NCBI GenBank assembly: GCA_019136175.1
Contig: JAGVUS010000224.1
Span: forward strand, 1-6,145
DNA from: Chloroflexota bacterium
GTDB taxonomy: Bacteria; Chloroflexota; Anaerolineae; Anaerolineales; Anaerolineaceae
DNA: 6,145 nucleotides
Reading direction: 5' to 3'
Shown here: piece after piece, positions 1-5,629 of the stretch
How positions within the stretch are numbered: position 1 is the first letter of the stretch
Layout: every line of letters starts with the position of its first letter
Translations under genes and position numbers: made by a program
The notes under the pieces: generated by a model
The model's database searches: none
The model's input: the letters and a program-made list of their open reading frames with translations, nothing else
What the model was told of the DNA's origin: nothing

Positions 1-836
1 TGGTCATGCGCGGTCAACTGGAAAAATTGCAAACAGAACAGGCATCCATACAACGGTATGTCACATCGTTGGAGAAAACACTGCGATTTCTAAGTGAAGG
101 GAATCAACCTCCGAGAAGTAAACAGCGGGGAAGTGGTACACAAGTACTTGAGATGGTGATCGATGCCCAGGAAACAGAACGTCAGCGGCTTTCCAGGCAG
201 ATGCATGATGGACCGGCGCAGGCATTATCTAATTTTATTGTTCAAGCAGAGATTGCAGCCCGTTTGTTTGACATGGATCCAAACCGGGCAAAGGAAGAAC
301 TGGATTCTCTGAAATCTGCAGCAATGACGACTTTTCAGAAAGTGCGTGTATTCATTACCGAATTGCGTCCCATGATGCTGGATGATCTTGGTTTAATCCC
401 CACCATTCGCAGGTATGTGGATACGTTCAAAGAACAGACCGGTGTGGATGTAAATCTTTCCATCCAGGGTGTGGATCGAAGGCTGGAATCTTACGTTGAG
501 GTGATGATTTTCCGGGCATTACAGGAATTAATGTCCAATGCGGTCCGGCACAACCAAGACCTTCCCATGAAATTGCAGATCACCGTGCAATTAATCATTG
601 ACGAGCATTTGGTAAAAGTGGCTGTGGGAGACAATGGTAAAGGTTTCAACAGTGAAGCTGCAGGTAAGTCTGGCGGATTTGGCTTAAAGTTGATCCGTGA
701 GCGGGTTGAAATGCTAGGCGGTACCATGGATATCGACTCGTCAAGTGGTCAGGGGACACGGATTTTGTTCCAAATACCAGTTGAATCATTTACAGTATCA
801 ACAGATACTGCCGGACAATCCGGCACAATGAAATAA
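1..836 (+). CDS. DegS/NarX-type sensor histidine kinase (5' partial)
   Basis: This is a two-component sensor kinase that autophosphorylates on His and passes the phosphate to a response regulator not present in the window. The frame is open from base 3, so the gene probably begins upstream; residue numbers count from the Met at base 6. Residues 1-35 look like a polar coiled coil. A HisKA_3 dimerisation domain follows, with the H-box RQMHDGPAQ (His67) containing the HDxxxQ motif (H67, D68, Q72) associated with phosphatase activity in this class. The HATPase_c domain shows an N-box (E174 to N178), the G1 box DNGKG (209-213) and the G2 box GGFGL (223-227). No membrane segment is visible, and with the RQMHDGPAQ box this resembles soluble DegS (about 385 aa). 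It stops 22 nt before the phosphofructokinase on the same strand, so co-transcription is likely. The signal sensed cannot be told from this part. The family call is firm. Confidence 0.93.
   Translation, partial: VMRGQLEKLQTEQASIQRYVTSLEKTLRFLSEGNQPPRSKQRGSGTQVLEMVIDAQETERQRLSRQMHDGPAQALSNFIVQAEIAARLFDMDPNRAKEELDSLKSAAMTTFQKVRVFITELRPMMLDDLGLIPTIRRYVDTFKEQTGVDVNLSIQGVDRRLESYVEVMIFRALQELMSNAVRHNQDLPMKLQITVQLIIDEHLVKVAVGDNGKGFNSEAAGKSGGFGLKLIRERVEMLGGTMDIDSSSGQGTRILFQIPVESFTVSTDTAGQSGTMK
810..824 (+). repeat. Short perfect inverted repeat in the 3' end of the kinase gene
   Basis: The sequence gccgga-caa-tccggc forms a 6-bp GC-rich hairpin with a 3-nt loop. It lies inside the last codons of the kinase gene, about 24 nt before the Shine-Dalgarno site of the phosphofructokinase. 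There is no T-run after it, so it is not an intrinsic terminator. It could be chance, or a weak mRNA stability or processing element between the two genes. Confidence 0.35.
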
Positions 837-858
837 TTATCTTATTTGGAGGAAACAG

Positions 859-2028
859 ATGAGCAAGACAATTGGAATATTAACAGGAGGGGGGGATGTT
901 CCAGGATTAAATCCATGCATTAAGGCGGTTGTTATGGGGGCAATTGAGATGGGATACCGGGTGATTGGCATTCGGCGCGGTTGGGGAGGTTTACTGCACT
1001 ATAACCTTGACGAGCCCTCTACTTTTGATTATTACATCCGGGAATTGAATCGGGAAGATGTCCGAACCATAGACAGGACTGGCGGCACATTTTTACATAC
1101 CTCCCGAACAAATCCACAAAAAGTGGATGCGAAATCCGCGCCGGATTTTTTAAAGAACTCCAAATGGGGCAAGACAGTCGAAGGGTCCAATTTTGTAGAC
1201 TATACTGAATATACACTGAAGGTACTATCCCACCTGGGTATTGATGTACTTACCCCCATTGGGGGAGATGACACCCTCAGTTTTGCTGCCCGTCTTCATC
1301 GGGAAGGGTTCCCGGTAGTTGCCATTCCCAAAACCATGGATAATGATGTTTTTGGCACCGATTACTGTATTGGTTTTTCAACAGCAGTTACCCGGTCGGT
1401 TGACTTCATCACGAATATGCGTACCTCTGTTGGGTCGCATGAGCGGATTGGGATCGTTGAATTGTTTGGGCGGAATTCCGGCGAGACCAGCCTGATCAGT
1501 GCATACCTGGCTGACGTTGACCGAGCCATCATCCCGGAAGTGCCGTTTGATGTTCATAAATTGGCAGATTATTTGGTTGAGGATAAGCGGAACAAATCAT
1601 CGAATTATGCCATTATGACCATTTCCGAAGGAGCAATCATGCAAGGTGGGGACGTGATTGAATCCGGAGAGGCAGACGCTTATGGTCATCGTAAATTGGG
1701 CGGGGTTGGAGAGATATTATCGGACCAAATTAAACGAATCACTGGGCATAATATCATGTATCAGCAATTGGGATATTTAATGCGTTCCGGCGCTCCCGAT
1801 TCTCTTGATCGGATGGTTGCAATGTCGTTTGGGAATCTCGCCATTCAGCTCATTTGGCGGAAAGAAACCGGGAAAATGGTGGCGCTGCATGGCGGCAAAT
1901 ACACAACCGTTCCCGTTGAAATGGTACTTGCGGGGCGAAAACGAGTGGATGTGCCGAGTTACTATGATATTGAAACTTATCGTCCAAAGGTGCGTGATTT
2001 TATGGGCGTACCAATGTTCCTGAGTTGA
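859..2028 (+). CDS. pfp: 6-phosphofructokinase, probably pyrophosphate-dependent type
   Basis: This cytoplasmic enzyme interconverts fructose 6-phosphate and fructose 1,6-bisphosphate. The phosphoryl-binding loop GGGDVPGLN lies at residues 10-18. GGDDT (135-139) places Asp138 where ATP enzymes such as E. coli PfkA have Gly104. PKTMDND (157-163) places Lys158 at the Gly124 position, with catalytic Asp161. The Asp/Lys pair is the established mark of PPi-dependent, reversible PFKs; that this protein uses PPi is inferred. Other family landmarks are GGTFLHTSR (75-83), LFGR (202-205) and PEVPF (226-230). The usual substrate-binding GHxxRGG reads GYLMRSG (305-311), with Tyr replacing His. At 389 aa it is about 70 residues longer than PfkA, with much of the extra length between residues 45 and 130. 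GGAGG-like GGAGG at 848-852, 6 nt before ATG, fixes the start. It sits between the kinase and an aldolase for the next pathway step. Confidence 0.94.
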   Translation: MSKTIGILTGGGDVPGLNPCIKAVVMGAIEMGYRVIGIRRGWGGLLHYNLDEPSTFDYYIRELNREDVRTIDRTGGTFLHTSRTNPQKVDAKSAPDFLKNSKWGKTVEGSNFVDYTEYTLKVLSHLGIDVLTPIGGDDTLSFAARLHREGFPVVAIPKTMDNDVFGTDYCIGFSTAVTRSVDFITNMRTSVGSHERIGIVELFGRNSGETSLISAYLADVDRAIIPEVPFDVHKLADYLVEDKRNKSSNYAIMTISEGAIMQGGDVIESGEADAYGHRKLGGVGEILSDQIKRITGHNIMYQQLGYLMRSGAPDSLDRMVAMSFGNLAIQLIWRKETGKMVALHGGKYTTVPVEMVLAGRKRVDVPSYYDIETYRPKVRDFMGVPMFLS

Positions 2029-2047
2029 TAATTGGAAGGAGAGCAAA

Positions 2048-3469
2048 ATGAAAGAACAGTTATTTGAAGAATTTACCAAAATTACCGATCACAGCCTGGA
2101 AATTTCTTCGCGCGGTGTGAAAGTGGTGGATCAGGAAAAATTCCAGTCCGTTGTCCACCGATTGGCAGAGATATCTGCGTTTGAGGCGGGAGAGCGGCAA
2201 GCGATGGCGCGCTACCTTGTCCGCGCGGCTGCTGCGGATCTGGGAATTTATCCTGCGTCCATTCATGAGTTATACATGGCGAGGGGCAGGGGAGATGTAC
2301 CGAATACATTTACTGTCCCGGCAATGAACCTGCGCGTTATGGCGTTTGATTGTGCCCGGGCTGTTTTTAAGGCAGCCAACGACATTAATGGAGCGGCGAT
2401 CATATTTGAAATTGCTCGATCGGAGATGACGTACTCTGATCAACGACCTGCTGAATATACGACATCGATCCTGGCTGCCGCCATTGCGGAAGGGTACCGT
2501 GGCCCCGTATTTATCCAGGGGGATCATTTCCAGGTATCTGCAAAACGATATAAGGCTGATCCTGTGGCAGAAATCGAATCCTTAAAAACCTTGATTCAGG
2601 AAGCGCTTACAGCTGGATTCTTCAATATTGACGTGGACACTTCCACACTGGTTGATATTGACAAGCCAACCGTGGAAGAACAGCAGGTTTTGAATGTTGA
2701 ATTATCCGCGATGCTGACGGCGTATATCCGGGACCAACAGCCAGGATCAATCGAAATTTCGATTGGCGGTGAAATTGGTGAAGTTGGTGGACATAATTCC
2801 ACCGTAGAGGAATTGAAGGCTTACCTGGATGGGTTTAACAAGGAACTGAAACGGATCAATCCGAAAGCAAAAGGATTGAGTAAAATATCCATTCAAACGG
2901 GGACTTCACATGGCGGAGTTGTTCTTCCCGATGGTTCCATTGCCACAGTCAATGTTGATTTTGATACGCTTCGCAATTTAAGTCGGGTTGCCCGCAAGGA
3001 CTATTGCCTCGGAGGGACGGTTCAACATGGTGCATCGACCTTACCGCAAGATGCTTTTAGCAAGTTTGTGGAATATGAAGCGATTGAAGTTCATCTTGCC
3101 ACCAACTTCATGACCATGTTCTTTGACCGGATTCCAACAAACCTGCGCGAAGAGATGTACGCATACCTGCGGGAAAACTATGCCAGTGAACGAAAAGCGG
3201 ACATGACTGATGAACAATTCTATTACAAAACTCGCAAGAATGTCATCGGTCCATTCAAGAAGCAATCCTGGAATTTGCCTGCAGATGTTAAATTTGTGAT
3301 TGTTTCGGCATGGGAGGAACAATTCAGAAAACTGTTTGCATCATTAGGCGTTGCTGGCACCAGGACTTATGTCGACAAATACATTAAACCAGTGGTTTTG
3401 GTGCCTGATTTGAAGGATTATCTTGGAGAAGTTGCAGGGGCTGAGGACATCAGCGACCTGGCGGACTGA
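2048..3469 (+). CDS. Class II fructose-bisphosphate aldolase-family protein (long, divergent)
   Basis: This is probably a zinc-dependent aldolase that splits fructose 1,6-bisphosphate into triose phosphates, directly following the enzyme that makes this substrate. Visible family landmarks, in order, are a barrel start with TVPAMNLR (89-96), QGDHF (157-161) keeping the catalytic Asp159 and zinc ligand His160, GGEIGEVGG (240-248), TSHGG (286-290) with the second zinc His288, and QHGAS (326-330) with the third zinc His327 and phosphate-binding loop. Two positions differ from typical members: HxDH reads QGDH, and the motif like NVAT/NVDT after the last His reads VHLAT (348-352). At 473 aa it is far longer than GatY or FbaA (about 285-360 aa), with roughly 80 extra residues at the N-terminus and about 100 at the C-terminus. 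AAGGAG lies 6 nt before the ATG. The metal site supports an aldolase, but another sugar-phosphate substrate, such as tagatose bisphosphate, is possible. Confidence 0.87.
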   Translation: MKEQLFEEFTKITDHSLEISSRGVKVVDQEKFQSVVHRLAEISAFEAGERQAMARYLVRAAAADLGIYPASIHELYMARGRGDVPNTFTVPAMNLRVMAFDCARAVFKAANDINGAAIIFEIARSEMTYSDQRPAEYTTSILAAAIAEGYRGPVFIQGDHFQVSAKRYKADPVAEIESLKTLIQEALTAGFFNIDVDTSTLVDIDKPTVEEQQVLNVELSAMLTAYIRDQQPGSIEISIGGEIGEVGGHNSTVEELKAYLDGFNKELKRINPKAKGLSKISIQTGTSHGGVVLPDGSIATVNVDFDTLRNLSRVARKDYCLGGTVQHGASTLPQDAFSKFVEYEAIEVHLATNFMTMFFDRIPTNLREEMYAYLRENYASERKADMTDEQFYYKTRKNVIGPFKKQSWNLPADVKFVIVSAWEEQFRKLFASLGVAGTRTYVDKYIKPVVLVPDLKDYLGEVAGAEDISDLAD

Positions 3470-3482
3470 GTCACAAGACCAG

Positions 3483-3522
3483 TACGGGCGTACCTAATCG
3501 AATGGGTACGCCCGTATTTTTT
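3483..3522 (+). terminator. Rho-independent terminator after the aldolase gene
   Basis: A perfect 12-bp inverted repeat (tacgggcgtacc at 3483-3494 and ggtacgcccgta at 3505-3516) with a 10-nt loop is followed directly by six T residues (3517-3522). It begins 13 nt after the aldolase stop codon and is oriented to end transcription of the kinase-PFK-aldolase unit. The stem is GC-rich and uninterrupted, so termination should be efficient. The next gene's ribosome site starts at the following base. Confidence 0.95.
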
Positions 3523-3529
3523 AGAAAGG
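3523..3529 (+). promoter_or_regulatory. Ribosome binding site deciding the Nudix gene start
   Basis: AGAAAGG lies 5 nt upstream of the ATG at 3535, a good Shine-Dalgarno position. The alternative in-frame ATG at 3502 lies in the terminator loop and would make the 3' arm of the stem coding. The site therefore supports 3535 as the true start. Confidence 0.7.
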
Positions 3530-3534
3530 CATTC

Positions 3535-4038
3535 ATGTCTCCAGTATCAGACCAGGGTGTTGATTCAACACGTTACCAGATTATTCCCCGAACCTTGATA
3601 TTTGTGTTCTCCGAAGACAAGGTCTTGTTAATTAAGGGTGCACCGACAAAACGCTTATGGGCAAACCGTTATAATGGAATTGGAGGGCACCTTGAAAAAG
3701 GGGAGGATGTCATGACTGGCGCACGCAGGGAATTAAAGGAAGAAACCGGATTGAGTCCTGTTCAACTGCGGCTGTGCGGTACCGTTATGGTGGATACTGG
3801 TGAGGCGGTTGGAATTGGATTATTTGTTTTTGTGATTAACGAATGGTCAGGTCAAATACAGCAATCCAGTGAAGGCGAACTGGAATGGGTATCCATTAGA
3901 GATTTACACTCGATTCCATGCGTTGAAGATATCCCGGTCTTACTCCAGAAAATCATTGAGATGGATCGGAACGCCCCGCCGTTTGCTGCTATTTATACTT
4001 ATAATGAAGAAGGCGGGCTGGAGATATCGTTCGGGTAA
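3535..4038 (+). CDS. Nudix hydrolase (MutT/8-oxo-dGTP diphosphatase-like)
   Basis: This hydrolyses a nucleoside diphosphate linked to another group, probably a (modified) nucleoside triphosphate, using Mg2+. The complete Nudix box GX5EX7REUXEEXGU is present at residues 51-73 of the 167-aa protein: G51, E57, R65-E66, E69-E70, G72-L73. The preceding LWANRYNGIGGHLEKGE and the later SEGELEWV and YTYNEEGGLEISF are typical of MutT/MTH1-like sanitising enzymes, but the substrate cannot be fixed from sequence. The start at 3535 was chosen over the ATG at 3502, which would lie inside the terminator; the first 11 residues of the longer reading are not family-like. No convincing promoter is seen between the aldolase end and the start, so expression may come from terminator read-through or from a promoter inside the aldolase gene. 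The last 40 bases overlap the convergent rsmD. Confidence 0.9.
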   Translation: MSPVSDQGVDSTRYQIIPRTLIFVFSEDKVLLIKGAPTKRLWANRYNGIGGHLEKGEDVMTGARRELKEETGLSPVQLRLCGTVMVDTGEAVGIGLFVFVINEWSGQIQQSSEGELEWVSIRDLHSIPCVEDIPVLLQKIIEMDRNAPPFAAIYTYNEEGGLEISFG

Positions 4039-4610
4039 TCGGTATTGGATGGATCGGGTTGGGTGAAAAAGACCAGGAGGGTGCTGCCATACTTCCGTTG
4101 GTCAAATTGAATTAAATTGACAAGTGGGACTTCCTCATATTCAACCGGATCTATCTGCACAATCACCCAGGCTGAATTTGCAAGCCAATCCGGATTTTGG
4201 TCCAAAAGCAGAATTGCTTTTTGCCAAAGCCGCTTATATTGCGGGGGGGCAATATATACATAATCATAATGACAGTTTGGAATTTGCTGCAGGTAGTAAA
4301 AGGCATCGGTTTGGATCACGTCGGCATGGTCTGCCAATTTGGTGGATTTTAGATTGGTTTGAATGGTTGTGATTGCTGCCCGATGCAGGTCCAAAAAGCG
4401 GACGTAAGCAGCTCCCCGGCTTAGGGCTTCAATACCAATTGCTCCAGTTCCACCAAACAAATCCAGCAAGGATGAACCGATCACATCTGCCCCAATGATA
4501 TTGAACAATGCTTCCTTTACGCGGTCAGTCACTGGACGTGTGATGTCACCCGGTACTGGTTGGAGGCGGATGCCGCGGGCTGTCCCGGCAATGACGCGAG
4601 GATTAGACAT
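3999..4610 (-). CDS. rsmD: 16S rRNA (guanine(966)-N(2))-methyltransferase RsmD
   Basis: This is an SAM-dependent methyltransferase that modifies G966 of 16S rRNA in the 30S subunit. The 203-aa protein opens with the family signature RVIAGTARGIRL (5-16), then RPVTDRVKEALFN (25-37), then SAM motif I LDLFGGTGAIGIEALSRG (49-66). The catalytic motif, normally DPPY/F or NPPY, reads YIAPPQYK (119-126), so the acidic or Asn residue is Ala121. The family usually ends near YGSTLLVFF (174-182); here about 20 more residues rich in Pro, Ser and Asp follow, and part of this tail is encoded opposite the 3' end of the Nudix gene. The start lies 8 nt after the stop of the UroD-like gene, with only a weak AGAG upstream, so it is probably co-transcribed and translationally coupled. 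The family identity is secure. The altered motif is either lineage-typical or an error in the C7 run that encodes it. Confidence 0.93.
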   Translation of the reverse strand: MSNPRVIAGTARGIRLQPVPGDITRPVTDRVKEALFNIIGADVIGSSLLDLFGGTGAIGIEALSRGAAYVRFLDLHRAAITTIQTNLKSTKLADHADVIQTDAFYYLQQIPNCHYDYVYIAPPQYKRLWQKAILLLDQNPDWLANSAWVIVQIDPVEYEEVPLVNLIQFDQRKYGSTLLVFFTQPDPSNTDYPNDISSPPSSL

Positions 4611-4618
4611 TCGCTCTA

Positions 4619-5629
4619 TTACCCCACTGCCCGGTTTTGGACCAATTCACGAATTGCCTGAATGTTGCCGTGAGGCGTTATGATGGGCAATACGCATCCT
4701 GTCCCAAGGATGAATTTTTTCCCGCCCGTTGAAGCAATGGCTTCCCGGGCTTCCACGAGGATATCAGCAGGAGTGCCAACTGCCATGGAGTTCCATTGTT
4801 GCAAGCCTCCACATAAAATACCATTAAACTGATTGGCTGCTTCATACAGGGAGGGAGTTGTTTGACGGTCGTGCCAGTTTAAAATCTGTACCGGATATTT
4901 GGCGATTTGGTCAAACATGATGTTATCGCCATGGATATGACATAAATTTAACCAGCGATTTTTGACAAAATTCAAGACTTGCAGATCATAATGTTCGCCA
5001 AATTCCCGATACTCATCAGCAGATAACAGGTTAAAGCTTGCATGTTGTATGGCATAAAATATGCCCGCAATTTCCAGGTGGCTCATCGAGTCTAAAAATG
5101 CCAGAAGGTTTTCTGTAATTATTTGTAAACCCGAGTGAACTTCCTGCGGGTATTTTCTCAAATGAACCAGGAGGGACTGATTTCCAACCAGGTGTTTTGC
5201 CTGTGCTAGTGGGCTGAAGATCGTTGGCAATACTGGTGTAGACGCTCCAAATTCCCGGGTAACCAACTGCATGCACGTCAGAAAATCACCCAAAAAACCT
5301 TGCTTTGGATGGAGCATGGGCAGCTTTGACCAGCCATCCGGGTGATTGATGATTATGTTCGTATATTCTCTTGTTCCTTCCCAGTTTCCCCGGTATTCGT
5401 CTTGAATCCCCCAATCTTTTAAGCAATAACTCGATGCGGGGGTAACCTTAATCAGGTCAAACTGGTAGAGGTTTTGAAAGTGGCTAACAGAAGCTGCCAA
5501 ACGGTAAGGATCCTGGTCGTCCACTGGAAAATGGCGCCAGAAGGCATATGGTATCCGGTCTGTTTTTTGACCTTCAAGACATTGTTCAATACGGGTTCGA
5601 TGGCTAATTTCAAGGGTCATTTTATTCAT
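4619..5629 (-). CDS. Uroporphyrinogen decarboxylase (UroD)-family protein, probable methyltransferase-like
   Basis: This 336-aa protein belongs to the UroD/MtaA superfamily (TIM barrel). The N-terminus RTRIEQCLEGQKTDRIPYAFWRH resembles COG0407-type members, followed by FDLIKVTP (57-64), where family members keep a structural or catalytic Asp. The HemE signature RQAGRYLPEY is absent, so a role in haem synthesis is unlikely. HIHG (231-234), Cys273 in ILCGG and Cys312 in GTGC resemble the His-x-Cys...Cys zinc site of corrinoid methyltransferases such as MtaA and MtbA, with His in place of the first Cys. This suggests, without proving, a zinc-dependent methyl transfer between a corrinoid and a thiol. 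The substrate is unknown. The ATG at 5629 overlaps the upstream chelatase gene by 8 bp; a second in-frame ATG at 5620 (Met4) is an equally possible start, and no clear Shine-Dalgarno separates them. rsmD follows after 8 nt. Confidence 0.84.
   Translation of the reverse strand: MNKMTLEISHRTRIEQCLEGQKTDRIPYAFWRHFPVDDQDPYRLAASVSHFQNLYQFDLIKVTPASSYCLKDWGIQDEYRGNWEGTREYTNIIINHPDGWSKLPMLHPKQGFLGDFLTCMQLVTREFGASTPVLPTIFSPLAQAKHLVGNQSLLVHLRKYPQEVHSGLQIITENLLAFLDSMSHLEIAGIFYAIQHASFNLLSADEYREFGEHYDLQVLNFVKNRWLNLCHIHGDNIMFDQIAKYPVQILNWHDRQTTPSLYEAANQFNGILCGGLQQWNSMAVGTPADILVEAREAIASTGGKKFILGTGCVLPIITPHGNIQAIRELVQNRAVG

Noticed and set aside
810..824. GC-rich hairpin at the end of the kinase gene as a terminator
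   Set aside because: The stem is only 6 bp, it lies inside the coding region, and no T-run follows; the next gene's ribosome site is close behind, so co-transcription is more likely.
1777..2079. 100-codon open frame on the minus strand opposite the phosphofructokinase 3' end
   Set aside because: It is antisense to a strongly conserved gene, has no recognisable protein features, and its composition fits a shadow frame.
3041..3322. 93-codon open frame on the minus strand opposite the aldolase
   Set aside because: It is antisense to the coding sequence of a recognisable aldolase, with no family motif or ribosome site.
3380..3482. Promoter for the Nudix gene in the aldolase 3' end
   Set aside because: AT-rich hexamers such as TTGAAG and GATTAT occur, but none forms a -35/-10 pair at acceptable spacing.
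3502..3534. Extra 11-residue N-terminus for the Nudix protein
   Set aside because: It is encoded by the loop and 3' arm of the terminator, has no ribosome site, and is replaced by a better start at 3535.
4124..4372. 82-codon open frame on the plus strand opposite rsmD
   Set aside because: It lies wholly antisense to the conserved RsmD core, including its catalytic motif, and has no recognisable features.
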